Source of the DNA: Balneolaceae bacterium | Lineage (GTDB): Bacteria > Bacteroidota > Rhodothermia > Balneolales > Balneolaceae | Length of the DNA: 64,000 bases | Direction: 5' to 3' | Assembly (NCBI GenBank): GCA_017640665.1 | Contig: JAEPQE010000001.1 | Location: 1,443,262-1,507,261 of the forward strand | Part shown: one piece after another, positions 1 through 10,100 of the stretch | How positions within the stretch are numbered: position 1 is the stretch's first letter | How the letters are laid out: each line of letters starts with the position of its first letter | Position numbers and translations under genes: made by a program | The notes under the pieces: model-generated | What the model was told of the DNA's origin: nothing | Database searches by the model: none | What the model saw: only the letters and a program-made list of their open reading frames with translations

Positions 1-1
1 G

Positions 2-838
2 TTGAGGACGGGATATAGGTCAAATGCAGGAACGAACAATGAGATGTACGCTCAAAACCCGAACAATTTAGACGGTGTTTCTACAGATTGGGAATTATTT
101 ATTCTTCCAAGAATAGGTGGGGTCGAAGATAATTTTGAGAAAACTGATAGCGATTTCGAACTTCTTTTTGTTGATCCAGCGGATTCCTTGTATACCCCGC
201 CACGTTTATTTGGGTCGGACTTTGAACGGGCAGATATGCCTGTATTTGCAAGGAATGTAACGAAAGGGACTCCTGCGGAACTCTTTTTACTCGATACCGA
301 TGAGTCGGAATCATTAACTGCCGGAGATCAACTGGTACTAGCTGAAGAAGTCAATACTAGTGTATATGTATATAGATATACCATTACGATAGATCCGGAT
401 GGTAACAACCCTCCAGACCCGGGTGAAAAAATTTATGTTTCTACTACAAAACAGTTCGGAAGTGGAGATACATTCCAATTTAGTGTACAGAGTGGCTCAG
501 TGAGTGATTCATTAGCAAGGTCGGAGATGGATGATATATTCGTGGCTCCGGATCCTTACATAGGTACTGCTTCATGGGAAAGACGGTCCAACTCAATTGG
601 TAGAGGAGAAAGGAAAATTGAATTTTTCAACCTTCCGAGAGTTTGTACAATCAGGATTTTCAATATCAGAGGCGAGTTAGTAAGATCCATTGAACATGAA
701 GGAGACTTCAATGATGGTTCGGCTTCATGGGATCTACTCACAGATAACAATGAAGATGTTGCTTACGGTGTTTACTTCTATCACGTAGAAGCGAAGGGCA
801 TAGGAGAATTCACAGGAAAATTTGCAATCGTTAAATAA
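2..838 (+). CDS. Secreted protein with sorting-type C-terminal domain (5' end outside window)
   Basis: Only the last ~278 residues lie in the window; the reading frame is open to the left edge, so the true start is upstream. The visible part is acidic and beta-rich. It ends in a ~75-residue module containing VCTIRIFNIRGELVRSIEH, then GVYFYHVEAK and a final KFAIVK. This is the shape of FlgD-like or T9SS type A C-terminal sorting domains (hydrophobic strand, FNIRGELVR turn, YGVYFY strand, short basic tail). By family knowledge such domains direct outer-membrane export by the type IX system and are then cleaved. A PorV/PorQ gene follows 7 bp later, which fits a cargo-plus-shuttle arrangement. 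The substrate or function of the body of the protein cannot be told from this fragment. Confidence 0.6.
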   Translation: MRTGYRSNAGTNNEMYAQNPNNLDGVSTDWELFILPRIGGVEDNFEKTDSDFELLFVDPADSLYTPPRLFGSDFERADMPVFARNVTKGTPAELFLLDTDESESLTAGDQLVLAEEVNTSVYVYRYTITIDPDGNNPPDPGEKIYVSTTKQFGSGDTFQFSVQSGSVSDSLARSEMDDIFVAPDPYIGTASWERRSNSIGRGERKIEFFNLPRVCTIRIFNIRGELVRSIEHEGDFNDGSASWDLLTDNNEDVAYGVYFYHVEAKGIGEFTGKFAIVK

Positions 839-845
839 TGAGTCT

Positions 846-1913
846 ATGAAATTCAGCTTAAAAACAATGAAAAATACATTAACATTATTTGTCCTGATTG
901 CATTAGTAGGTAGTGTTCAAGTTCTTGCACAAAGTAGAGTTGGAACTTCTGCAGCACCGTTTCTAACTATGGGAGTTGGAGCCAAAGGTCAGGCTTTAGG
1001 GCATGCGAATACCATAAACACATCCGGTGCCGAAGCTTTATTTTGGAATCCGGCTGCTATTTCTATTGAGAACGGTGGTGGAACTTTTGGTTCAGGATTT
1101 TTTACGGTGAATCAACTTTTTGTTGATGTAGAAGCTTATGGAGCAGGAATTGTTCTACCATTCAGTGAAGGTTCTGGTAAGAACTTTGGCTTAAGTATCA
1201 ACTATGTAGACTATGGTCGACAGAAAGTTAGAACGGTTGAACTTCAAGATGGTACTGGAGCGACCTATGGGGCTAATGATTTGAGTTTAGGAATCACTTA
1301 CGCACAGAACTTAACCGAATCCTTTCATTTTGGCGGTACCGCAAAATTTATTCAGCAGAAGATATATGATATGCATGCTGAGACATTCGCTGTTGATCTG
1401 GGATTCATTTTGAAAACTAATTACTTCAATGGACTTACTATTGGGGCTTCTATCAGTAATTTTGGTGGAAAAATGCAAATGGATGGTATTAACTCCGAGT
1501 ATTTTATCGACATTGATGGAACAAGTGAAGGGGACAACGAAAATATTTTGGGTAGGGTAAAAATGGACCAATGGGATTTGCCTCTTTCATTTAAGGTTGG
1601 GTTATCCCTGCCTGTAATTAAGCAGGAAAATCTGGAATGGCTGATTTTGTCAGAAGCTCAACAAACAAGTGATAATGATCTGAACGTTGATTCAGGTTCA
1701 GAGATAAGTTATATCTCTAATACTGTGAAATTCCATATAAGAGGTGGGTATAAAGACTTATTACTTGGAGACAGAGTAGATTCTCATATAACTTATGGAG
1801 CCGGATTTGTATTAAAAACGTCTTCTGGCCTTGCGATTGGAGTTGATTTTGCTCAGGTTCCATTTGAGTATTTAGGTCAAACCACAATTGTAGATTTAAA
1901 GTTATTCTTCTAA
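846..1913 (+). CDS. PorV/PorQ family outer-membrane protein
   Basis: About 355 residues when started at the ATG at 846. A TTG at 822 would overlap the preceding gene and is less likely. The N-terminus (MKFSLKTMKN, then a hydrophobic run ending VLAQ) is a signal peptide. The mature start, RVGTSAAPFLTMGVGAKGQA, followed by GAEALFWNPAA, is characteristic of the PorV/PorQ (UPF0164) beta-barrel family. Members of this family, such as PorV, shuttle type IX secretion cargo to the attachment complex at the outer membrane. Glycine and aromatic residues alternate throughout, as expected for a barrel, and the chain ends in hydrophobic KLFF. It lies between a sorting-domain protein and a parvulin lipoprotein with almost no spacing, so the three are probably co-transcribed. 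It may serve its neighbour specifically rather than be the general PorV. Confidence 0.82.
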   Translation: MKFSLKTMKNTLTLFVLIALVGSVQVLAQSRVGTSAAPFLTMGVGAKGQALGHANTINTSGAEALFWNPAAISIENGGGTFGSGFFTVNQLFVDVEAYGAGIVLPFSEGSGKNFGLSINYVDYGRQKVRTVELQDGTGATYGANDLSLGITYAQNLTESFHFGGTAKFIQQKIYDMHAETFAVDLGFILKTNYFNGLTIGASISNFGGKMQMDGINSEYFIDIDGTSEGDNENILGRVKMDQWDLPLSFKVGLSLPVIKQENLEWLILSEAQQTSDNDLNVDSGSEISYISNTVKFHIRGGYKDLLLGDRVDSHITYGAGFVLKTSSGLAIGVDFAQVPFEYLGQTTIVDLKLFF

Positions 1914-3665
1914 ATGTTTTTTAAACATAGTTTCTTTAAAGGCTGCTTTAGTTTTAAGCGGCCTTTCTTATTTATTCTGGTTTCATGCTTTATTCTAGTT
2001 CTGTCCACTTCGTGTTCTGATAAATTCGAACCTGGAAACGAGATTATTACATTGGTTGAAGGGGAGCCAATCAATATTGAAATTTTTGAAGCCAAGTACG
2101 TAAGGCATTTAATCCAGACCGGACGAAATGACACCCCAAAAGAACGCTACGCTTATTTAAATCAATTTCAGGATGAGATTCTTTTAGCCAATAAAGCAGC
2201 TGAATCAGGCTTTTTGGATCATCCAACATACCAGCGAACTATTTCTTTTGAGCAGAGAAAAGCAATGGTTGATTTCTTTTTTATAGATGAAATGGAAGAA
2301 AAACTAGAACCAGCAACAGATGAAGAAATTCGGCTTGCCTATGCAAAATCAAAGAGAAAAGCGTATGTCAGGCATTTATATTCTCAAAACGAAACAGAAA
2401 TAAAGGAATACTACGAGCGATTACTTGAAGGTGAGCATTTTATTGATCTGGCTAACGAACTTTATGAAACAAACGCTTACGATTCTTCAGCTGGGTATAT
2501 TGGTCCGGTTAAATACTACTCAGTAGATGATGCATTTGCAGAAGCCGCTTTTTCTACAAACCAGGGAGAGTTCTCTGAACCCGTTCGCTCAGATTTTGGG
2601 TATCACATTGTATATGTGGAGTATTTAGAGTTACCAGCAATTCTTACTGAAGATGATTATCAATTCAGAAAGCCGGGAATTGCTAGTCAGGTTCGGTTAA
2701 GGAACCAGGAACTTGAGGCAAATGAATACATCAGAGACTTAATGGAATCATTACTTGTTGAAGTTTCGGAAGAAAATATATTAAGTCTTAAAAAGGTGAT
2801 CGATGGATTGGCAGAAAATGCTATCATAAATAATAGTAACCAGAATGAAAACCAGTCATCTGATACTTGGAAAGACGCAGACTTCAGGCAACTTCAATCG
2901 GCAATGGACGGAGCTACTGTTCTTGCCACGTACATTTTTCAAGGGGAAAGAAAAGAGTTCACTTTTGATGACTATATGAAATGGTTACCCTATTTATCCT
3001 ATGCAGAATCTAAAGCTAGGACAGCGGCATCCGTAGGAAAAGGACTGAGAAATGAAGTATTTTACATGCTGGCAGATCAGGCAGGGTATCAGGCTGATGA
3101 GCGGGTACAAAAAGAAGTAAGGTTCAAAGGATATGAAGTACTTTCTGAGCTTTATCAGAGAGATTTAACCCGGCAGGCACTACAGGATACTTCTAAAGTT
3201 GAAATCCCTGAGGATATAAAAATCAGGCTCATCGGGAATCGGACTTTTGCTATGGATGCCTCTTACTGGCAAGTTTCCATTTCAGGGGTGGATGAAGGAT
3301 TAAAGTTGAAACAAGAATTGGAAGCTGGGGAATTTAATCCGGAACAAAGATCAACGTATCAGGAGTTTTCGGTCTCGGAACTACCAAACTCTGATCCTAA
3401 ATTCAGTCTTATTAGAAAAGCACTGGTTGGAACTCCGGTTATTGCCTTTTCTGAAGAGGAAGGTTGGCTGATCATTAATGTGTTGAACAGGGAAATACGC
3501 GAAACTACTGGTGACCAGGTAAGCAGTCAAATGCAAAGACGCTATAAAGTATACCGGTATTTAAGTAATGAAATTGAAAGCTTGCGGGAATCTACTGAAA
3601 TGAAGGTAGATACAGCGTTATTCAATGGTATGTATGATCTAAATAAGAAAAAAGAGAATAGCTAA
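1914..3665 (+). CDS. Peptidylprolyl isomerase lipoprotein (parvulin/PpiC type)
   Basis: 583 residues. The ATG directly abuts the stop codon of the PorV-like gene, which indicates translational coupling. The N-terminus is a lipoprotein signal with a lipobox around C34 (LSTSC). Residues ~151-236 form a PpiC domain: a YVRHLY strand, DLANELYETNAYDSSAGYIG, and a closing EFSEPVRSDFGYHIVYV. This resembles SurA/PrsA chaperones that help fold outer-membrane or exported proteins. The helical N-terminal region fits the SurA-N/trigger-like arm. The C-terminal half (~240-583) is charged and helical, with no second domain that I can name. Acting beside a PorV-like barrel protein and an exported substrate, it is plausibly a periplasmic folding factor for that pathway. 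Confidence 0.82.
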   Translation: MFFKHSFFKGCFSFKRPFLFILVSCFILVLSTSCSDKFEPGNEIITLVEGEPINIEIFEAKYVRHLIQTGRNDTPKERYAYLNQFQDEILLANKAAESGFLDHPTYQRTISFEQRKAMVDFFFIDEMEEKLEPATDEEIRLAYAKSKRKAYVRHLYSQNETEIKEYYERLLEGEHFIDLANELYETNAYDSSAGYIGPVKYYSVDDAFAEAAFSTNQGEFSEPVRSDFGYHIVYVEYLELPAILTEDDYQFRKPGIASQVRLRNQELEANEYIRDLMESLLVEVSEENILSLKKVIDGLAENAIINNSNQNENQSSDTWKDADFRQLQSAMDGATVLATYIFQGERKEFTFDDYMKWLPYLSYAESKARTAASVGKGLRNEVFYMLADQAGYQADERVQKEVRFKGYEVLSELYQRDLTRQALQDTSKVEIPEDIKIRLIGNRTFAMDASYWQVSISGVDEGLKLKQELEAGEFNPEQRSTYQEFSVSELPNSDPKFSLIRKALVGTPVIAFSEEEGWLIINVLNREIRETTGDQVSSQMQRRYKVYRYLSNEIESLRESTEMKVDTALFNGMYDLNKKKENS

Positions 3666-3671
3666 ATAGGT

Positions 3672-3977
3672 CTAGTTTTCTTCAACTTTGTCAATGGAAG
3701 CTAGTAAACTTTCTGCTTCTTTGATCAAATCTTCAGCTTTTTCTTTAGCCTCAACTACTACTTTTTCACCTTTTTCTTTAGCTTCAGACATTAGCTTTTG
3801 CTTTTCTTTTCTAAGCTCAGCAATTAAATCGGTTAACTCATCCCTGTAGTTGCTAAGGCGATACGAAAGACGGTCTCTTGTATTTTTTCCAGTATCCGGA
3901 GCATAAAGTAATGCCAATACGGTACCAGCCATTGCGCCTGTTAGAAGTCCTGCTATAAAATTTCCTGATTTACTCAT
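3672..3977 (-). CDS. YtxH domain-containing protein
   Basis: 101 residues. It opens with a glycine-rich membrane segment (FIAGLLTGAMAGTVLALLYAP) followed by the family hallmark APDTGKNTRD, then a long charged amphipathic helix rich in Lys, Glu and Ala (EKGEKVVVEAKEKAEDLI). This is the YtxH layout (Pfam 'YtxH-like', once called gas-vesicle-like), found in stress-related small membrane proteins. It is encoded 85 bp downstream of the RND operon on the same strand and ends 6 bp from the convergent parvulin gene. Its molecular role is not established for the family. Confidence 0.82.
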   Translation of the reverse strand: MSKSGNFIAGLLTGAMAGTVLALLYAPDTGKNTRDRLSYRLSNYRDELTDLIAELRKEKQKLMSEAKEKGEKVVVEAKEKAEDLIKEAESLLASIDKVEEN

Positions 3978-4062
3978 GACATTATTATTTATATCTGATG
4001 TTCAATGAATTAAGAATACCTAAAAAGACATCCAAATACCACTTCTGAACGTTAAAATGCAT

Positions 4063-7000
4063 TTAAGTTGGTTGTGGGATAGGAGATTCTGATCTTTGAA
4101 AGAGGTTTGAAATCCAAACTATTACCTGTTTGAAACCTACTGAAATTGCAGGTGTAATAAACAAGGTGAAAAGAACACCAAAGAACAACCCGCCGATAAC
4201 GGTTTTTGCAAGTGGAGACCAAATTTCTGCACCTGCTCCAAATTCCAGTGATAAAGGAATCATTGAACAGATTGTTGTTATGGCAGTTAGCAGCACAGGG
4301 CGCATACGGCGTTTGCATGCTTCAAGAATCGCATTCATAAAGTCTGAATTAGTACCAATATCGAATTCCATTCCTTTAGTTCGCAGATGCATATAATCAA
4401 CCAGTACAATTCCATTGTTTACGATGATACCTACCAACATAAACAACCCGATATTTCCGGTAGTGCTGAGCGGTGTTCCTAAAATCATTAACCCTGCTAA
4501 TGCTCCAAATAATGCCATCGGAATACAAAGCCAGATTACAAATGGGTCTCTGAAATTTTCAAAGAGGGAAGCCATAATCATAAACATTAATACCAAGGCT
4601 GCAAGTCCGGCGAATAAGAACTGTTGAGCACCATCCTGAGCTTCGCGGCTTGCTCCGGTAAATTCATACCGATAGCCTTCGGGCATAATCACTTCAGTAT
4701 TTACAAAGTCTGTAATTAATTCACGATATACATTAGCATCCCCATCAAACTGAATGCTTACATCCAGTAATATTTCACGGTCTCGCTTAGAGTAGGAATC
4801 AACACCTTTGGTTTCTTTAAACTCGCCAACGGCTACTACCGGAATTCGTTGGTCTTCATATTGAAGTACTTCGAGGTCAAACAAATCTTCCCGGGATTGT
4901 AAAGCGGTTTTTGCAGTTCGAACTTCAATAGGAATTTCTCTTCCACCGGTTCTGAAAAATCCTGCTTGATTTCCTAAGGTTTGAGTACGGAGGTTGCCGG
5001 CAACTTCACTAATACCAGCATTCATCATTCCAACCCTATTGCGATCAACAATAAACTGTAGCTCAGGGGTTGGATCAGTTCTGCCATTATCAACAGAAAT
5101 GATATTCGGGTCTTCCAGGAACTTATCTTCAATTTGCTTGGAAATGCGAAGTAGTTCGGTCATTTCGGGACCAATCAGACTAAGGCGGACCGAACCTCCA
5201 CCTGAACGGAATCCACGCCCTCCGAACCGAATTCCACCGCCCTCAACCGAAGCGCGAACAGTTACACCCGGCGCCACTAATTCCTGACGCAGGGCGGCAG
5301 CCAATTCACTGCTGGTGATTTCACGTTCTTCTACCGGGACTAATTGAAGTGTAAAACTCCCGCGATTAGATTGTGCCGTCCACCGGCTTCTTCCTATTGA
5401 TGAGATGAGCGTTTCAATTTCAGGCTTTTGTAGAAGTTGGTTTTCGAAATTTTCCATCACTTCAACAGTACGAACCAACTTTGTTCCTTCCTGCAGGGTG
5501 ATGTCTACATCAATTTCACCGGAATCAGTTTCAGGGAAACCCTCTTTAGCAATATTTTGATACATAAAGAATGTACCTGTGATAATCCCTAACAGGAGCA
5601 AGGTAGGAATCCATTTGTGTTTCAAAATCCATCTGAGAATGAAACTATAACTGTCTTCCAGTTTGTGAAGCGCAGAAAACATAAAACTTCGCTTATTGAA
5701 TTGATCTCTGTCTAATACCAGAATAGACAGCACGGGTACTAGTACAATCGAGGAGATAAAAGAAATAGCAATGGCGAAACTGATGGTAAGAGCAAACTCA
5801 CGGAAGAACACTCCTTGAATACCGGAAATCAATGTTATTGGGATAAAAACACCCAGGGTAGTTAGGGTGGAACCAAATAGTGGTCCGATTACCTCGTTGG
5901 TTCCTGTAAATGCAGCCTGATACCGGGTCATTCCGTCTTCAAGTTTCCGCGCAATACTCTCCGCAACAACAATGGCATTATCCACCAAAAGCCCAATTGC
6001 TAAAGCTAGAGCCGAAATAGTAAAGATATTCAATGTAAGATTGGCAGCATACATAGTCGCAAAACTTGCCGCGATCGAAACGGGAATAGAGAGAGCTACC
6101 ACCAATGAAATCCTCCATCCTCCCATAAAAACGAGAATAACAAGTACTACAACGATAAGAGCAAATAAAGAGGATTGAGCAAGATTGTTTATAGAGTCAT
6201 CTATTGCGCGACCTTCATCTGAAAGGATTCGAAGTTCCACTCCGGGTGGAAGAATCTCATTAATTTCAGGCACCACAGCTTTAACTGCATTTACCACATC
6301 CAATGTATTGGAATCAGAGTTTTTTTGTACCTCAATGGATACACTGTTATTTCCGTTTACATTGATAAGGCTGGTGACTTCCGTAAATCCATCGGACACA
6401 TCAGCAACGTCTTCAACTCGGATTGGGATACCACTATCGGAAACTTTGATGATCGTTTTTTTGATCTCATCTACCGTTTCATACATAGACTCCGCCCGAA
6501 CGCTGTAGCTTATATTCTGAGCAATCACATTCCCCATCGGTAATTGCGTATTGTTGCTTCTAATGGCGTTTTCCAGTTCCTGAGGTACAATATTGTGTTG
6601 AGCTAATTGCATTGGAGAGACATCAACATAGATTCGACGCTCGAGTCCGCCACGGGTATCGGCTGAAGCCAGCCCAACGATTCGTTCAAGGCTAGGTTCA
6701 ACTACATCGATGGCAAGATTTCGAAGCTCATCCAATCCCTTTAAACCCGAATTAATACTTAACTGCATAATGGGTCGGTTCTCAGGATCAAACTGGAAAA
6801 TAGTTGGTTCTTGTGCTTGCTCAGGTAAATCAGCTCTTATCTGATCGATCGCCTTTTGAACTTTAAGTTCCGTTTTACGGATATCGGTTCCTTCATAAAG
6901 GCGAAGAATTACAAAGGCATTTCCACGGCTTACCCGCGCTTCAAGACTCTCAATGCCTTCAATGGCTGCAACAGCACCTTCAATCGGAGTTACAATGATT

Positions 7001-7191
7001 CTATCTATATCTTCAGGGGCAACATTTTGATATCCTGAGGAAACTGCTAATACAGGAATATTCAGACTTGGGAAGAGTGTAACCCGAAGATTAGTAAGGG
7101 AAAAAACTCCAAAACCAACTACAATCAACGTACACATTATCACTGTGATCGGTCGATTTAAAATTCCTCCGGTAAGCGAAAATTTTCTCAT
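4063..7191 (-). CDS. RND efflux permease, AcrB-type (second permease of operon)
   Basis: 1042 residues, the usual length for HAE-type resistance-nodulation-division pumps: a transmembrane helix after NRPITVIMC, a large periplasmic porter domain, six helices at ~335-560, a second porter domain, and the final six helices from ~855. The TM4 proton-relay motif reads GLLVDNAIVVAE, so the first of the two AcrB relay aspartates (D407/D408) is kept and the second is Asn. At the AcrB Lys940 position in TM10 it has GIIVNNGIVLVDY, also seen in many Bacteroidota homologues. Its ATG overlaps the stop of the upstream permease by 4 bp (ATGA), so the two are translationally coupled. Two different permeases with one adaptor suggest a heteromeric or dual pump. 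The substrate is unknown. No TolC-like channel is encoded here. Confidence 0.9.
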   Translation of the reverse strand: MRKFSLTGGILNRPITVIMCTLIVVGFGVFSLTNLRVTLFPSLNIPVLAVSSGYQNVAPEDIDRIIVTPIEGAVAAIEGIESLEARVSRGNAFVILRLYEGTDIRKTELKVQKAIDQIRADLPEQAQEPTIFQFDPENRPIMQLSINSGLKGLDELRNLAIDVVEPSLERIVGLASADTRGGLERRIYVDVSPMQLAQHNIVPQELENAIRSNNTQLPMGNVIAQNISYSVRAESMYETVDEIKKTIIKVSDSGIPIRVEDVADVSDGFTEVTSLINVNGNNSVSIEVQKNSDSNTLDVVNAVKAVVPEINEILPPGVELRILSDEGRAIDDSINNLAQSSLFALIVVVLVILVFMGGWRISLVVALSIPVSIAASFATMYAANLTLNIFTISALALAIGLLVDNAIVVAESIARKLEDGMTRYQAAFTGTNEVIGPLFGSTLTTLGVFIPITLISGIQGVFFREFALTISFAIAISFISSIVLVPVLSILVLDRDQFNKRSFMFSALHKLEDSYSFILRWILKHKWIPTLLLLGIITGTFFMYQNIAKEGFPETDSGEIDVDITLQEGTKLVRTVEVMENFENQLLQKPEIETLISSIGRSRWTAQSNRGSFTLQLVPVEEREITSSELAAALRQELVAPGVTVRASVEGGGIRFGGRGFRSGGGSVRLSLIGPEMTELLRISKQIEDKFLEDPNIISVDNGRTDPTPELQFIVDRNRVGMMNAGISEVAGNLRTQTLGNQAGFFRTGGREIPIEVRTAKTALQSREDLFDLEVLQYEDQRIPVVAVGEFKETKGVDSYSKRDREILLDVSIQFDGDANVYRELITDFVNTEVIMPEGYRYEFTGASREAQDGAQQFLFAGLAALVLMFMIMASLFENFRDPFVIWLCIPMALFGALAGLMILGTPLSTTGNIGLFMLVGIIVNNGIVLVDYMHLRTKGMEFDIGTNSDFMNAILEACKRRMRPVLLTAITTICSMIPLSLEFGAGAEIWSPLAKTVIGGLFFGVLFTLFITPAISVGFKQVIVWISNLFQRSESPIPQPT

Positions 7192-10100
7192 GCGAGTACC
7201 TCTTGTTGTTCTTCTTCAAGTGGATCCAATTTATGTATATCATCAAAACCCAGTTTAGCTACCCCCTCATTCACCAATTTGTAAATGCTTGGCACAACAA
7301 ACAACATCAATATCGTAGACATCGTGAGCCCACCAATTACGGTTCTCGCCATAGGGCTCCAGGTTTCTGAACCAGAACCGAGCTCTAAAGCAAGAGGAAC
7401 CATCGATAGGATGGTGGTTAGCGCAGTCATCAAAATAGGGCGTAATCTTCGGGTTGCTCCCTGAACGATTGCCTCGTGTCGGTTGAGACCACGTGCTTGC
7501 AGAATCTTGATATAATCAATCATCACAATTCCGTTGTTAACTACAATCCCTGATAGAAGGATTAGTCCAACCATTGAGGTTACACTAATCGGAGTAGCTG
7601 TAATCCCCAGCATAATCAAGACTCCTGAAAGCGCCAATGGAATAGTGAAAATGATAATAAAAGGCTCAACCAGGCTTTCAAATTGAGAAGCCATAACCAT
7701 GTAAGTAAGAATCCCTGCAATCGCAAAAGCAATCAACAAAAAGTTAAAGGACTCAGCCTGTTCCTCTGCGGAACCTGCAAGGGCGTAACGGTATCCATCC
7801 GGCCATTCTACTTCATCAAGTAATGCTCGTGCTTGGACGGATGCTGATTTCAAATCCACACCATCCAGTTCGGTAAAAATTTCGATCACTCGCTCCTGAT
7901 CAATTCGTGTTACATTACTTGGTCCGGTATAGCGTTCAATTCGGGCAAGATTGCTGAGCGGCATCCATTGCCCCCCCGGGGTTTGAATCTGGATATTTTC
8001 TAAATCTGTCGAGGCTGCTTTTTGTGTTGGATCGAGTTCCACTTTCACTTCGAATTCCACACCCTGATCCACAAAACTGGTAGCTACACTTCCCTGAATG
8101 GCATCACTTACCGTACTTGCTACCTGATTGGTTGTCATTCCTACTAAGGAGATTCGCTCGCGATCCATGATAAGCCTGAGTTCTGGTCGCCCTTGATCGG
8201 CTGTACTATAGGCGCTTACAACTCCGTCAATTTGTGTGATGCGTTCTTTAACTCCATCTGAGAGCTCTTTTTTAACATCGGCTTCATAACCGAATATCTG
8301 AACGATTAATCCATTCTCACCATCAGGACTTAAGGGGTCCTGGATGATTTCCTGAACATCAATTCCGGGCACAATAGTTAACTCGTTCAGTAAATCGCTA
8401 ACAATTTCAAACTGGCTACGATTTCGTTCATTTAAAGGAACCAGTTCAACCCGAACCGAGCCGGTAAATCCACCAGGATTGTCAGCTCCCTCGATGCCTT
8501 CTTTATCCCCATAATCGGAAACGACCATGCGGGCTTCGGGAACTTCCTGCCGGATTACACTTTCCACTTGTTTGAAGGATCGCTCCAACTCAAGCAAGCT
8601 TACTCCGGCCTCACGGCTTACTTCAAGTGTAAAGGCACTTTCATCTACACGGGGGAAGAACTCTCCTCCGAGCTGATAGAAAATGGGAAGGGTAGCCCCG
8701 AAGAAAACAACAGAGATGAGAACAATTAATCCGCTTCGCTTTAAAGCAGAATCAAGTTGACGAGCGTATCTGCTTTCTAATTGATCAAGGAGATTACCGA
8801 AGTAATTAGCGAGTTTATTATTTGCTTGAAATGAAGCCTCTTTCTCTTTAAAAAACTGTGACGTCATCATTGGGATGAGTGTAAGAGCTACAAGAGAGGA
8901 AACAGAAAGAGAGAAGGATATGGTTAGAGCCAAATCACGAAACAGAAAACCTGCAATTCCAGGTACAAATAATATAGGTAGGAATACCACCAAGGTAGTA
9001 AGGGTAGAGATAACAACCGGAACGGCTACCTCTTTGGCTCCGAATACAGCAGCATCTTTACCACTTTTTCCCTCCTCACGGAATCTGAAAATATTTTCGA
9101 GCACCACTACCGCGTCATCAACAACAAGCCCAACTGCTAAGGTAAGTCCGGAAAGTGAAATAATGTTGAGACTTAAATCTGCAAAGTTCATTACCGCAAA
9201 AGTGGTTACGATAGAAACGGGGATCGAAATGGCAATGATAAGGGCAGAGCGTCCACTTCTCAGGAATGCCAACAAAATCAGCACAACAAGAAAAATAGCC
9301 TGTAGACCCGTTAACAGCAGATTTTGAATGGAAAGCTTGATAAACTCTGCTTTATTGGTAAGCACGTCTACTTCCACATCAATGGGTAGGCTTTCTTTGA
9401 TATCATCAAGGCTGGAAATCACTTCGTCGGCTGCAACAACAACATTGGCATCACTTTGTCGGTAGATGTTGATGATGATACCATCTTCACCATTTACCTG
9501 AACATTTCCGATGGGTTGAGCGATGCCGTCCTGTACATCAGCTACATCCTTTAAGTACAAAGAGCGACCATCACGTACAGCGATAACGGTATTTTGTATT
9601 TGTTCCACACTCTTCAATTCGCCCATAGTACGAAGTGAATACACGGTATTTCCTTCGGTTAGCTGTCCGGCAGGAACCTGAATATTCTCAGCATTTAACC
9701 GGTTTGAAATTTCTGAGATTGTTATGTTGTACAATCTCATTTTCTCATTATTGATCACCACATTAATCTGGCGCTCCAATCCGCCGGAAGTTTCCGCAGA
9801 TGCAATGCCGTTAATTCGTTCAATGCGCTGTTCTAGTACCTGTGTTGCATACGTTCTTAAGTCACGGGAGGAACGTACGTCTGAGGTTACAGCAAGCACT
9901 ACAATAGGTTCCTGATTCGGATCATAGCTGAAAACAAGAGGGGTTTCAGCATCTCTTGGGATAGACCGTTCTACAAACCCAAGTTGTTTTCTAACGTCAT
10001 TCTCAGCTTCATATAAATCAGTTCCCCAATTAAAATTAAGCTTTACAACAGAGGCCCCTTGGCTGGAAAGTGAGCGCACTCTTCTGATTCCGCTAATACT

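Noticed and set aside
822-845. TTG at 822 as start of the PorV-like gene
   Set aside because: It overlaps the preceding coding end and adds residues before the signal peptide; ATG at 846 is better placed.
8875-9327. 150-residue plus-strand frame inside the RND permease
   Set aside because: Antisense to a strongly conserved permease; composition rich in Thr/Arg/Ser and no homology pattern, typical of a shadow frame.
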